Assembly: GCA_019455285.1 (NCBI GenBank)
Contig: JACFMS010000001.1
Span: forward strand, 62,001-126,000
Length of the DNA: 64,000 nt
Origin: Sphingomonadales bacterium
GTDB taxonomy: Bacteria > Pseudomonadota > Alphaproteobacteria > Sphingomonadales > Govanellaceae
Direction: 5' to 3'
Under the pieces are notes generated by a model. That model was not told the origin of the DNA. It searched no databases and saw only the letters and a program-made list of their open reading frames with translations. The position numbers were made by a program, and so were the translations under genes. This document shows, in pieces, positions 23,828-35,163 of the stretch (the first letter of the stretch is position 1; every line of letters begins with the position of its first letter).

Positions 23828-26730
23828 TTCCTCTTCAATTGGCCTTTCAGGGCGGCCAGCACGGCGAACGGCGAGTCTTCCAGGTTGCGCGCCGGCGGTT
23901 TCTGCCGCTGCGGCGGCTTGGGGCGGGGCTTGAAGCGCTTGGCGGGGAGAGCCTCGGCGGCTGCCTCTTCCTTGGGCGGCGAGGGGCGTTTTGCCGGGTG
24001 GGGCCGCTCCTTGCGGTGATGGGGGCGGTGCCGTCGCGCCGCCGGCTCCTCGCGGAAGAAAAGCTGCGCCGGGACCGCTGGCTCGGCGACGGGCGGGCTT
24101 TCCATGGCGGCCGGCGTTCCAGCCGGGAGAGCAGCCGCCGGCTCGGCGGTCGATGCCGGCTCGGGCGTCGTTTCGGCGGCCGGCGGTTCTGTAGCAGCCT
24201 CAGATGCGACCTCGGGGGCGGATTCCGGCGGTGGCGCTGATTCTGCCGGCGATGCCGCCGGGGCAGGCGCTTTCAGCCGCTCCAGATAGGCGGCTGCTTC
24301 CGTCTCGGTAGGAGCGCGCAGGATATAGCCCAGGTGATGCATGACGCGGGTGAAATCCTCGCCGCTCACGCCCACCAGCGACATCATCAAGGGGTCGAGG
24401 GGGAAAGGGCCGGACTCGATCTTGTCCCGCGCCGTCTGGCCGATGCGCTCCAACATGTCGAAGCGCACCGCCAGCCCGCCGATGGGCCGGTAGCCGAGCA
24501 TTTCATAATAGGCAGCCGGCACCACCTTGTCGGTGGGAATGGTAACCAGCCCAGCCGGCGGACAGGCCGGCAGGCCGCGTATCTGGTGATGTACCGCCCA
24601 CAGCAACAGGCGCAAGCGAGCCGGATAGGGCTTGACCAACGGCGGCAGGTAGAGGGTCGCCGCGCCCAGCCAGATGCCGGCCTGGCGCATCTGCCGCCTG
24701 CCGTCCTTGTCGACGGTACGAAATTCCTGCGCCACATGGCGGCGCGGCAGGCTGCCGAGATTTTCATGCAGGCGGTACGCCAGACCCCGGGCCAGCCCGG
24801 CGATGCCGTCAGCCGAGTCCAGCGCCGCGCCTAGGCGATGGAGCGCTTTGAGATTGCTTTCCAGGTGGGCGGCGAGCCAGGCTTCCAACCGCGCCTCCAC
24901 CCGTCGCGCCGCCTCACCGGCGAGCAAGGGCGACGGCAGGAGCTGAATTTTCGGCTTCAACGCGCTCGGGCCGGTGGTAAATTCGGCGATCTCTACCCCC
25001 TGCCAGGTCAGGCGGCTTAGGGCGATGTCGTCGGCGTAGGCTATGGCAAAGGCGCTGTCAGCGGCTTCGGCGCAGGCGGCGACCCGGCGGGCGATCTCGT
25101 CAGCCAGCGCCTTATCGGCGGCATGGCGGAGCGTGCGGTCCTCGGTTGCCCCGGCGGTGGCGTCAGCCACGAACTGGAAGCCCTTGAGCGCGCCGATATG
25201 GTGCCCTTCAACCGCCACCGCGCCGTCGTTGCCAATGACCGTCATCAATTTGTCCTTCGCCCGCAGCTCCCGCATCAATACCGCCGTCCGCCGATCCACG
25301 AAGCGCTGGCTTAAGCGCTCATGCAAGGCGTCCGACAGGCGATCCTCGATGGTCCGCACCCGCTGTTGCCAATGCTCCGGATCATCTAGCCAATCCGGGC
25401 GGTTGGCAGCATAGGTCCAGGTCCGCACATAGGCAAGGCGCTGGGCCAGGGTGTCGATATCGCCGTCAACGCGATCAAGGGACGTTACTTGGCGATCGAA
25501 CCAGTCGGCCGGGATCATGCCGCTGCCGGTTACCCGGAACCGGTAGACGCGAAGGCAGAGCCGGGCGTGATCGACGGGCGAGACCTTGCGGAAGTCGGGG
25601 ATCTGGCAAACCTCCCATAATTGCCTGAGCGCCGCCGGCGATCGCGCCAGGGCGGCGATCTCGGAATCGCCCAGCGCCGTCTTCAGCACCATCAGGTCTT
25701 CCGCTTCCCGGGCGCGGCGGAAACGGGCATCGGCGGGCAGCGCCTCCAGGCTCGCTAGCAGTGCCTGGGGGGTGCGAAAGTCAAGCTCGCGGTTGCGCCA
25801 TTCCAGAACGGAAATCGGCGGAAAGGCGTGGTTTTCCACGGCGCGGACGATCTCCTCCGGGATTCTATCCAACAATTCGGCCACCGCGCCGAAGGTGCCG
25901 TTGTTCATGTGCCGACCGGCGCGGCCGGCGATCTGCGCCACTTCCGCCGCGCTCAGATCGCGCCAGCGTTCGCCATCGAATTTGCGCAAAGAGGCGAACG
26001 CCACATGGTCGACGTCCATGTTAAGGCCCATGCCGATGGCGTCGGTGGCGACGATGTAATCGACGTCGCCGGCCTGATAGAGCGCCACCTGGGCGTTGCG
26101 GGTGCGTGGGCTTAGGGCCCCCATCACCACCGCCGCGCCGCCCTTCTGACGGCGGATCATTTCGGCGAGTGCGTAAACCTCGGTGGCGGAAAAGGCGATC
26201 ACTGCCGAGCGCCGGGGCAGGCGGGAGAGTTTTTTCGCCGCCACGTAGGTCAGGGTGGAAAAACGTGGCCGGGCGATGACATCGGCCCGGGGCAGCAGCG
26301 ATTGCAGCACGCCGCGCATGCTGTCGGCGCCTAAAAACATGGTTTCCTCGCGGCCGCGGGCATGCAGCACGCGATCGGTAAAGACATGGCCGCGATCGCT
26401 GTCGGCGCAGAGCTGCACCTCGTCGACGGCGAGGAAGGCGGGATTGAGGTCCAGGGGCATGGCCTCCACCGTGGAGACCCAATAGCGGGCGCTTTTCGGC
26501 GCGATCTTCTCCTCGCCGGTGACCAGCGCCACCGCCTCCGCGCCCAAGATGCGGACGATGCGGTCGTAAATCTCCCGCGCCAGCAGCCGTAAGGGCAGCC
26601 CGATCAAGCCTGAGGAATGGCCGAGCATGCGCTCCACCGCGAGATGGGTTTTGCCAGTATTGGTGGGACCAAGCACCACTTTGACGCCGGGGTCGGCGGC
26701 GGGATGGGGGGTGACGAAGTGCGAACTCAT
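23824..26730 (-). CDS. SUV3-like DExH RNA helicase with a long low-complexity C-terminus
   Basis: A 968-residue helicase. Walker A is GPTNTGKTH (near residue 22), the DExx box is DEVQLC, motif III-like is SATE, and motifs V-VI are ATDAIGMGLNMD and QIAGRAGR. This combination is that of mitochondrial SUV3 and its alphaproteobacterial homologues, which unwind RNA in degradation complexes. After about residue 830 the chain becomes Ala/Pro/Glu-rich and then strongly basic (RHRPHHRKERPHPAKR), probably disordered and RNA binding. It is coupled to the S4 gene downstream. Start ATG at 26730. Confidence 0.93.
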   Translation of the reverse strand: MSSHFVTPHPAADPGVKVVLGPTNTGKTHLAVERMLGHSSGLIGLPLRLLAREIYDRIVRILGAEAVALVTGEEKIAPKSARYWVSTVEAMPLDLNPAFLAVDEVQLCADSDRGHVFTDRVLHARGREETMFLGADSMRGVLQSLLPRADVIARPRFSTLTYVAAKKLSRLPRRSAVIAFSATEVYALAEMIRRQKGGAAVVMGALSPRTRNAQVALYQAGDVDYIVATDAIGMGLNMDVDHVAFASLRKFDGERWRDLSAAEVAQIAGRAGRHMNNGTFGAVAELLDRIPEEIVRAVENHAFPPISVLEWRNRELDFRTPQALLASLEALPADARFRRAREAEDLMVLKTALGDSEIAALARSPAALRQLWEVCQIPDFRKVSPVDHARLCLRVYRFRVTGSGMIPADWFDRQVTSLDRVDGDIDTLAQRLAYVRTWTYAANRPDWLDDPEHWQQRVRTIEDRLSDALHERLSQRFVDRRTAVLMRELRAKDKLMTVIGNDGAVAVEGHHIGALKGFQFVADATAGATEDRTLRHAADKALADEIARRVAACAEAADSAFAIAYADDIALSRLTWQGVEIAEFTTGPSALKPKIQLLPSPLLAGEAARRVEARLEAWLAAHLESNLKALHRLGAALDSADGIAGLARGLAYRLHENLGSLPRRHVAQEFRTVDKDGRRQMRQAGIWLGAATLYLPPLVKPYPARLRLLLWAVHHQIRGLPACPPAGLVTIPTDKVVPAAYYEMLGYRPIGGLAVRFDMLERIGQTARDKIESGPFPLDPLMMSLVGVSGEDFTRVMHHLGYILRAPTETEAAAYLERLKAPAPAASPAESAPPPESAPEVASEAATEPPAAETTPEPASTAEPAAALPAGTPAAMESPPVAEPAVPAQLFFREEPAARRHRPHHRKERPHPAKRPSPPKEEAAAEALPAKRFKPRPKPPQRQKPPARNLEDSPFAVLAALKGQLKRK

Positions 26731-26858
26731 AAATGGAGTGGTAGCATTTTGGACATTGCGGCGGAAAGCCCCGCATTTTTCACAATTCCACCCCAGTTCC
26801 GCCGCAGCGCCCCTGTACTGTGATAATATGTCATCCTCAGACGAAGGATCAGACCACC

Positions 26859-27602
26859 ATGATGAGCGATAAGGAACAAAACGGCGGCCGGGCCGCCTTG
26901 GGCTTGTTTGTTGGCGCCGGCTTGGCGGTCTCGGCCTGGATCATCGCCGATGCCGCCCGCGATGTGGCGGCCGGCCGGGACAAGGTACAGATCAAGGGCT
27001 ATGCCGAGAAGGTGGTCAAGGCCGATCTTGGGCAATGGAGCGGCCAGTATACGGTGCGCGCCGCCACCCTTGCCGCCGGCTACCGTGATCTGGAGGCCGC
27101 CCGCGCCCGGGTGCTGGGATTTCTCGCCGCTCAAGGCTATGACGCCGGGAAGGTAACGCTATCTTCCGTCAATACCATGACCCGCTATAAAACGCTGCCG
27201 AACGGCAGTATGTCCGACGAGGTGACGGGTTATGAACTGTCCCAGACCGTCACCTTGCGGGACGGCGACGTCGCCCGGCTCGACCGCTTAAGCCGGGAAG
27301 TGACTGCCCTGATCAAGGACAACGTGACGTTCTTCTCCTTTCCGCCACAGTATTATTTCACCGGCCTGGAAGGCTTGAAGCTCGATCTCTTGTCGGCCGC
27401 CACCGAGAACGCCAAGGCGCGGGCCGAGGCCCTGGCCAAGGCCAGCGGCGCCGAAGTGGGTCCGCTGCGCAGCGCCCGGCAGGGGGTGTTCCAGGTCACC
27501 TCGTACCCGTCCACCGATACCTCCGACTACGGCATTTATGACACCTCCTCCATCGACAAGGCGGTCAAGGCCGTGGTGACGGTGGAATTCGCCATCAAAT
27601 AA
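26859..27602 (+). CDS. SIMPL-domain (DUF541) protein, periplasmic/membrane anchored
   Basis: A 247-residue protein from the ATG at 26859 (MMSDKEQ), with AAGGA 10 bases upstream; the reading frame extends further upstream without a ribosome site. It has one N-terminal hydrophobic segment (ALGLFVGAGLAVSAWIIADAA) and then the SIMPL repeat structure (VQIKGYAEKVVKADLGQWSGQYTV and ENAKARAEALAKASGAEVGPLRSARQG). Function is poorly defined; bacterial members form oligomeric rings on the outer face of the inner membrane. It is divergent from the helicase gene. Confidence 0.88.
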   Translation: MMSDKEQNGGRAALGLFVGAGLAVSAWIIADAARDVAAGRDKVQIKGYAEKVVKADLGQWSGQYTVRAATLAAGYRDLEAARARVLGFLAAQGYDAGKVTLSSVNTMTRYKTLPNGSMSDEVTGYELSQTVTLRDGDVARLDRLSREVTALIKDNVTFFSFPPQYYFTGLEGLKLDLLSAATENAKARAEALAKASGAEVGPLRSARQGVFQVTSYPSTDTSDYGIYDTSSIDKAVKAVVTVEFAIK

Positions 27603-27710
27603 GCCCTGCGCAGAGCGCAAGGCAGCCTGCCGCCCGGCGAATTGACTTAGCGGGTTCCCTTGGGCATGCTCCGGCCGCAAAATAACAAGCCACCATAATG
27701 AGGCCCGGAC

Positions 27711-29855
<2,145 letters not shown>

Positions 29856-29859
29856 GGCC

Positions 29860-29931
29860 ATGGACGAATGGACGGTTTATCGCCTGGATCGCGAGGCGGG
29901 GGATAGGCTAACCAAAAATTCCCTCTCCTAG
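29860..29931 (+). pseudogene. possible interrupted gene start (23 codons) ending inside the palindrome
   Basis: Five bases after the mutase stop codon an ATG with GAGG just before it opens MDEWTVYRLDREAGDRLTK and ends at a TAG formed within the left palindrome (29929-29931). The pattern of mutase, good ribosome site and truncated ORF suggests that the repeat/DUF559 unit was inserted into a small gene between mcm and meaB. No remainder is recognisable after the DUF559 gene. It could also be chance. Confidence 0.35.
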
Positions 29932-30028
29932 CAGGAGAGGGTTAGGGTGAGGTAGATTTGTACAACCCGCAGGCTCTACCTCACCCGGTTGCTTACGCAA
30001 CCTCCCTCTCCTGCTAGGAGAGGGAATT
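29917..30028. repeat. nested inverted-repeat structure in front of the DUF559 gene
   Basis: A 25-bp unit at 29917-29941 recurs as an exact reverse complement at 30004-30028. Each unit is itself a hairpin, with arms CCCTCTCCT and AGGAGAGGG around three bases and AATT on the outer side. Inside them GGGTGAGGTAGA (29945-29956) and its complement TCTACCTCACCC (29975-29986) form a second dyad. The whole 112-bp segment can fold into one long cruciform. It ends 11 bases before the DUF559 start codon, next to its ribosome site. Confidence 0.85.
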
Positions 30029-30039
30029 AAAGGTGAGAC

Positions 30040-30393
30040 ATGAAGCCATCGCCCATTAAACCTGTTGCTCGGCGGTTGCGCCGTGATTCTACGGATGTGG
30101 AGAAGAAGCTTTGGCAACGGTTGCGCAATCGTCAGCTTGAGGGATTCAAGTTTCGTCGCCAATGGCCCATAGGCCCTTATGTCCCCGACTTTGTGTGCTT
30201 CGAGGCGCGGTTGATTATCGAACTGGATGGCGGACAGCATACAGCGGAAAACGATACGGCTCGCACGGCTATTCTCGAAAGGGCGGGGTGGCGGTTGCTT
30301 CGGTTTTGGAATAATGAGGTCTCGGAGAATATCGAGGGTGTCCTGGAGACGATCTTAAGAGCGGTTCGCTCCACACCTTTCTCCCCCGCCTAA
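30040..30393 (+). CDS. DUF559 domain protein (Vsr/PD-(D/E)XK-like endonuclease fold)
   Basis: A 117-residue protein. RRLRRDSTDVEKKLWQRLRNRQLEGFKFRRQWPIGPYVPDFVCFEARLIIELDGGQH contains the DUF559 core, with the PDF...ELDG acidic pair of a PD-(D/E)XK-type nuclease and a C-terminal helix after WRLLRFWNNEV. AAAGGTGAG precedes the ATG. It interrupts the mcm-meaB pair and lies directly behind a nested inverted repeat. The function of DUF559 proteins is not established; single-strand nicking or mismatch cleavage is inferred from the Vsr-like fold. Confidence 0.9.
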   Translation: MKPSPIKPVARRLRRDSTDVEKKLWQRLRNRQLEGFKFRRQWPIGPYVPDFVCFEARLIIELDGGQHTAENDTARTAILERAGWRLLRFWNNEVSENIEGVLETILRAVRSTPFSPA

Positions 30394-30415
30394 AATGCAC
30401 TATCGATAACGACGC

Positions 30416-31408
30416 ATGACAAAACGCGCTGACGAAAGGGATGTTGGGGGGCTGGCGGCGGATGTTTTGGCCGGCAATCGGCGGGCGCTGGCCAAGGCGA
30501 TCACGCTGGTGGAATCGACCAAGCGGGAGGACCGCGCGCGGGCGCAGGCCCTGCTGGCCGAGCTGATGCCCAAAACGGGGCGCGCCATTCGCTTAGGGCT
30601 ATCCGGCGCGCCCGGCGTCGGCAAATCGACCTTTATTGAAAGCTTTGGCACCTATCTCACCGCGCAAGGTCTGAGGGTGGCGGTGTTGGCGGTGGACCCC
30701 ACCTCGGCGCGCTCCGGCGGCTCGATCCTGGGCGACAAGACACGCATGGAGGAGCTGGCCCGCGATCCATTGGCCTTCATCCGGCCCTCGCCGTCGGGCG
30801 GCACGCTTGGCGGCGTGGCGCGGCGCACCCGCGAGGCGATGCTCATCACGGAGGCGGCGGGCTATGACGTGGTCCTGGTGGAAACCGTCGGCGTCGGCCA
30901 GTCGGAAACCGCGGTCGCCGACATGGTGGACATGTTCCTCCTCCTCCTGTCGCCCGGCGGCGGCGACGAACTGCAGGGCATCAAGCGCGGCATTATGGAA
31001 CTCGCCGACCTGGTGATCGTCAACAAGGCCGACGGCGACTTGGAGGCGGCCGCCAAACGGGCGGAGGCTGAATATAAGGCGGCACTCCACCTGATGCGGC
31101 CCAAAAGCCCGCACTGGCAGCCGACCACGCTTAGGGTCTCGGCCTTAAAGCGCCTCGGCATGGATAAGGTGTGGGCCGCGGTGCAAAAGCACCAACAGGC
31201 GCTGACGATGAGCGGCGAGATAGCCGCCCGCCGCGCCGACCAGGCCCGGGCCTGGATGTGGTCGGAGATCAAAGAGCGCCTGGTGGAGGATTTTCGCAGC
31301 CAGCACCCGGAGCGCATCGCCGCCATCGAGGCCGAGGTCATCGCCGGCCGCATCGCCCCCGGCGCGGCGGCCGATCAGTTGTTGAAACTGTTCGAGCGGG
31401 AAAGCTGA
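30416..31408 (+). CDS. meaB: methylmalonyl-CoA mutase-associated GTPase MeaB
   Basis: A 330-residue G3E-type GTPase. Walker A is GAPGVGKS (64-71), then [19 protein letters not shown], the switch region [18 protein letters not shown], and NKAD for guanine specificity. MeaB loads and protects the B12 cofactor of methylmalonyl-CoA mutase. It normally sits directly after the mutase; here the DUF559 unit separates them, but transcription may continue through. The start ATG overlaps a TATCGATA-containing spacer. Confidence 0.95.
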   Translation: MTKRADERDVGGLAADVLAGNRRALAKAITLVESTKREDRARAQALLAELMPKTGRAIRLGLSGAPGVGKSTFIESFGTYLTAQGLRVAVLAVDPTSARSGGSILGDKTRMEELARDPLAFIRPSPSGGTLGGVARRTREAMLITEAAGYDVVLVETVGVGQSETAVADMVDMFLLLLSPGGGDELQGIKRGIMELADLVIVNKADGDLEAAAKRAEAEYKAALHLMRPKSPHWQPTTLRVSALKRLGMDKVWAAVQKHQQALTMSGEIAARRADQARAWMWSEIKERLVEDFRSQHPERIAAIEAEVIAGRIAPGAAADQLLKLFERES

Positions 31409-31511
31409 AATCCGCCATCGGCAACCATTTCGCGAATTGCCAGCAACCAGAATTTCGGATACATCATCTAAGTTAGCCATAACGGGCTAGTTTTGATGAT
31501 TCGGGGGGCGT

Positions 31512-33464
31512 ATGTCGGGCAGATTAGCGCTGGCGCTGGTAGGGATATTTTTTGCAACATGCGCCATCGCCAAGGAAGAACCGCCGCTGCTCAGTGATCC
31601 CACCGCCGCGGCGTTCGGAAAGCTGCCGGATATGTGGGGCGCGCGGTTGTCGCCTGATGGCTCGAAGATCGCTTTTCTCAGCATGTACAAAGCGGACATG
31701 CCGATCCTCGCCATTCTTGATGTCAAGACAGGGAAACTTAACATCATCCTCAGCAGCGTTCCCGATAAGGCCGATCTTAAATGGTGCGAGTGGGCGAACA
31801 ACGAGCGACTGCTGTGTGGTTATTATGGCATCGAGAGGTTCGGCTATGTACTGGTTCCTTTCACGCGACTAGTGGGCATCAACGCCGACGGCAGGAAAAT
31901 GAAAGTCCTGCTGCAGCGAAAGCTCGCGGGCGAATGGAGTCAATTCCAGGACAACGTGATCGATTGGCTGCCGGACGATCCGCGTCACGTCCTGGTGCAG
32001 GTGCCTGTCAACAACGGAACTGGAGTTGCAAAGCTTGATATTTATTCCGGATCGACCGAAACCGAAGCCCGCATTCGTGAGGCAGCCCGTGGCTACATGA
32101 CGGATGGCCATGGGGAAATCAGACTTTACTACTATTACAGCGATGACATTAAAAAGTGGTATTATAAACTTGCCGACGACAGTTCCTATAAGGAACTTCT
32201 GAGCGCTAAAACCACCGACGATCTTGATTATTATCCGGTGGGATTTGGCGCTAACCGCAATCTCCTTTATGTCGTTAAACCCCATGAAGGACACATGGCG
32301 CTGTGGACGGAGGATCTAGCCGCCAATCGCAAGTCTACCCTGGTATTTGCCAATCCTGATGTCGATGTCGAATCTGATAATGTATATTTTCGCGGTAAAT
32401 ATCGCCGCCTGGTGGCAGTGAGCTATGAAACGGAAAAGCCGCATCTGTATTTTTTCGATGACCTGACGAAAGTTATTTCCAATGGCGTCTCCAACCTGTT
32501 TCCAGGGAAAAAGGTCATCGTGACTGATGAAAGCTGGGATCAGAAATATTTCCTGATCTATGTCTATAGTGATCGCGATCCGGGCAACTACTTTCTCTTC
32601 GACGTCGCGGCAAAACAGTTGAGAAAATTGTTTCCGCCACATCCGGCGCTAGAGGGACGCGAACTCGCTGCTGTCAACCCCATCCGTTACAAAGCCCAGG
32701 ACGGTGTGGAAATCCCCGGCTACTTGACGCTGCCGCCGGGCGGCGCGGAGAAAAACCTGCCGCTGGTGGTGTTGCCTCATGGTGGTCCTTCCAGTCGCGA
32801 TAGCTGGGGCTTTGATATTCTGCCCCAATTCTTCGCCGCCAAGGGCTATGCGGTGCTGCAAATGAACTACCGCGGCTCAGGCGGCTATGGCGAAGATTGG
32901 GAGGGCGAAGGCGGCTTTCGCGCGTGGCGGCAAGTGATGGCGGACATCAAGGATGGCGTCGACAGACTGGTCGCTGATGGTATCGCTGATCCCAACCGCC
33001 TTTGCATCGTCGGCTGGAGTTATGGTGGTTATGCGTCGCTGATGAGCGGCATCGAACAACCCGATCGCTACAAGTGCATCGCCAGCATCGCCGGGGTCAG
33101 CGACCCGCTGACGATGATCCGCGATTATCGGAATTATCTTGGTGCCAAGGCAGTAAAAGAATTCATCAGCACTGACGAGGCGGTGATCGAGCAAGGCTCG
33201 CCGATGAGACGGGCGGCGGAGATCAAGGCCCCCGTCCTGCTGTTCCATGGCGATAAGGATAAAAATGTTTACATCACCCATAGCGAAAAGATGGAAAAAG
33301 CCCTCAAAAACGCCGGACGGACGGTGGAGTTCATCCGGTATAAGGGGGTCGAGCATCAGATATATCGCAATAAGTACCGGATCGATCTTTTAAGCCGTCT
33401 GGGCGCGTTCCTGGACCGCCATATCGGCCCCGAAGCCGGCCTTCAGGCGGCAAGTAAACCTTGA
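31512..33464 (+). CDS. exported S9 family prolyl oligopeptidase / acylaminoacyl-peptidase-like enzyme
   Basis: A 650-residue protein with a signal peptide (MSGRLALALVGIFFATCAIA), an N-terminal beta-propeller part, and a C-terminal alpha/beta hydrolase. The catalytic triad is visible: Ser503 in GWSYGGY, Asp583 in HGDKDKNV, and His615 in GVEHQIY. The oxyanion region NYRGSGGYG is typical of the DPP4/acylaminoacyl-peptidase branch. It is predicted periplasmic, cleaving short peptides. It stands alone between meaB and rpmB; base composition is slightly more AT-rich than its neighbours. Confidence 0.93.
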   Translation: MSGRLALALVGIFFATCAIAKEEPPLLSDPTAAAFGKLPDMWGARLSPDGSKIAFLSMYKADMPILAILDVKTGKLNIILSSVPDKADLKWCEWANNERLLCGYYGIERFGYVLVPFTRLVGINADGRKMKVLLQRKLAGEWSQFQDNVIDWLPDDPRHVLVQVPVNNGTGVAKLDIYSGSTETEARIREAARGYMTDGHGEIRLYYYYSDDIKKWYYKLADDSSYKELLSAKTTDDLDYYPVGFGANRNLLYVVKPHEGHMALWTEDLAANRKSTLVFANPDVDVESDNVYFRGKYRRLVAVSYETEKPHLYFFDDLTKVISNGVSNLFPGKKVIVTDESWDQKYFLIYVYSDRDPGNYFLFDVAAKQLRKLFPPHPALEGRELAAVNPIRYKAQDGVEIPGYLTLPPGGAEKNLPLVVLPHGGPSSRDSWGFDILPQFFAAKGYAVLQMNYRGSGGYGEDWEGEGGFRAWRQVMADIKDGVDRLVADGIADPNRLCIVGWSYGGYASLMSGIEQPDRYKCIASIAGVSDPLTMIRDYRNYLGAKAVKEFISTDEAVIEQGSPMRRAAEIKAPVLLFHGDKDKNVYITHSEKMEKALKNAGRTVEFIRYKGVEHQIYRNKYRIDLLSRLGAFLDRHIGPEAGLQAASKP

Positions 33465-33548
33465 CGGAGCCGTTGGCCTCGCGTATACCGCCCACTCGAA
33501 TTTGGCCGCCGGTGGGCGGTCTCTAAACGAAGTAATAAGGACGATCCC

Positions 33549-33842
33549 ATGTCTCGGGTATGCGAGCTTACCGGCAAGGCGGTGCTGACAGGCAATAACG
33601 TCAGCCATGCCAACAACAAGACCAGACGGCGGTTTCTGCCCAACCTCAATAACGTATCGCTGATCTCCGATACGCTCGGTCAGACCGTGCACCTGCGGAT
33701 TTCCGCCAATGCCTTGCGCTCGGTGGAGCACAACGGCGGCCTCGACAACTTCCTTTTAAAGGCCCGCGACGAGGCGCTGTCGGTCAAAGCCCGGCGCTTG
33801 AAGAAGCTCATTGCCAAGAAGCGGGAAGCGGCGGCCGCCTGA
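33549..33842 (+). CDS. rpmB: 50S ribosomal protein L28
   Basis: A 97-residue L28: [69 protein letters not shown], with the usual basic C-terminus ending KKREAAAA. It lacks zinc cysteine pairs. GTAATAAGGACG precedes the ATG. A strong intrinsic terminator follows. Confidence 0.98.
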   Translation: MSRVCELTGKAVLTGNNVSHANNKTRRRFLPNLNNVSLISDTLGQTVHLRISANALRSVEHNGGLDNFLLKARDEALSVKARRLKKLIAKKREAAAA

Positions 33843-33865
33843 TCCGGCCCCGATTGCTTAGACCA

Positions 33866-33896
33866 TAAAGCCGCCTTTTAGGCGGCTTTTTGCGTT
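33866..33896 (+). terminator. intrinsic terminator of rpmB
   Basis: Stem AAGCCGCC (33868-33875) with GGCGGCTT (33881-33888) around five bases, followed by TTTTTGCG. It can also serve the convergent phytase-like gene, because the complementary strand ends in AAAA/TTTT runs on both sides. Confidence 0.85.
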
Positions 33897-33903
33897 TTAT
33901 GGC

Positions 33904-34980
33904 CTATTCCTCCAGCCGGAACACCATCACCATGGTGCGCTGCAGCGGGTTGTAGTTGTCGTCCGACACCAGATAAAGCAGGGTGTCGCCCGCCTCATCC
34001 TGACGGGCGGTGATGCCTTCCATGTTGTCAATGTTGAAGGGAAAGGCGAGGCTAGCCGCTTCGACGCCGGAGACCACCGCATCGGGTTTGATTTGGTGCT
34101 TTTTGACCAGTTTGAGCCGGGTGGCCAAGCCCTGCAGCAGGGTAAATCGCCGCTCCAGCACCATCAGGTCGCCGTTGGGCAGGAAGGTGGCGTCGGTGGG
34201 GCTGAAATCCTCATCGGTCCGATAGGTGAACTGGGCGATGGTGGTGGCGCCAATCAGCCAGGCCAGGTGGTCGCCGTCGTCGTCCTTGCCGTCCTCGGCG
34301 ATGGCGAGAAGGGTGCCATCGGCCATGGTGGCGATGGCCTCGATGGCGCCGTTTTCCGGTAGTTTCTTGATCGCCTTGGCGATGTCCACCGGCAGTGGCA
34401 AGGGGTGCGGCCGCTTGCCGAAAATGGCGTCGGACAAGGTGGCGCCGTAATGCCACAGGCGGTTATTGCCTTCAAAGGACACCACGATGCCCGAGCCCGG
34501 CAGCTCGGCGATGGCCTCGGCGTCGGCCTCCTTCTTGTCCTTGTCATTGAGCGGTCGGCCGTTGCGGTCGAGGAGCGGCGAGACGATGACGTTGCGCATG
34601 CCGACCAGCCGCTCGCCATCATAGTCCAGGGTGGCGCCCACCCAATAGCCGCGATCCGAGATGGCGAGCATGGTTTGGCCGTCGCTGGAGATCTGCAGGC
34701 CGGAAAGGCCGCCGAAGCGCTTATCCTCGCTTCTGACCTGAAGCCCGCCAAGATAGGTCAGCTTGCCGACGCGCTCGATGGCGGGGTCGCGGAAATGCAG
34801 GGCAATGGGTTCAAAGGAGAGGGGCGATTCCTGGTAAAGGCCGCTGCCCACCGCGCCGGGGGTGACGAGAATCGGCGAGGCTTCGGCGGCGGCTTCCGCC
34901 CGCGCCGCCGGCGTTGCCGGCAGTGTCGCCAAGCCCAGGGCCAAGCCCCAGGCGGCCATAACCCGCCCCGTACGCATCAT
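33904..34980 (-). CDS. exported phytase-like/esterase-like beta-propeller protein (PF13449 type)
   Basis: A protein of about 358 residues with an N-terminal signal peptide (MRTGRVMAAWGLALGLATLPATPAARA). The propeller body carries GGLSGLQISSDGQTMLAISDRGYWVGATLDYDG, VVSFEGNNRLWHYG and FNIDNMEGITARQDEAGDTLLYLVSDDNYNPLQRTMVMVFRL, the hallmark of esterase-like phytase domain proteins. Several starts are possible (34980, 34977, or 34959); the longest reading begins with TTG at 35022. It is predicted periplasmic or secreted, with unknown substrate. It is convergent with rpmB. Confidence 0.88.
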   Translation of the reverse strand: MMRTGRVMAAWGLALGLATLPATPAARAEAAAEASPILVTPGAVGSGLYQESPLSFEPIALHFRDPAIERVGKLTYLGGLQVRSEDKRFGGLSGLQISSDGQTMLAISDRGYWVGATLDYDGERLVGMRNVIVSPLLDRNGRPLNDKDKKEADAEAIAELPGSGIVVSFEGNNRLWHYGATLSDAIFGKRPHPLPLPVDIAKAIKKLPENGAIEAIATMADGTLLAIAEDGKDDDGDHLAWLIGATTIAQFTYRTDEDFSPTDATFLPNGDLMVLERRFTLLQGLATRLKLVKKHQIKPDAVVSGVEAASLAFPFNIDNMEGITARQDEAGDTLLYLVSDDNYNPLQRTMVMVFRLEE

Positions 34981-35163
34981 ATGTCCAGACCACCCCATCA
35001 TCATCAGCGCTGAACGTGCCAAATAATCATGGCGATAATATGCCTGACGAGTGCGCCCCTCCCCGAGGCGCGCAAGGGGCGATTGATAGTGGCTCGCGGG
35101 CGAGGGGTCAATATCGAAGAGTCATCCACGCCGCAACCGCCCGGCCAGCCGTGGCATGGCGTC

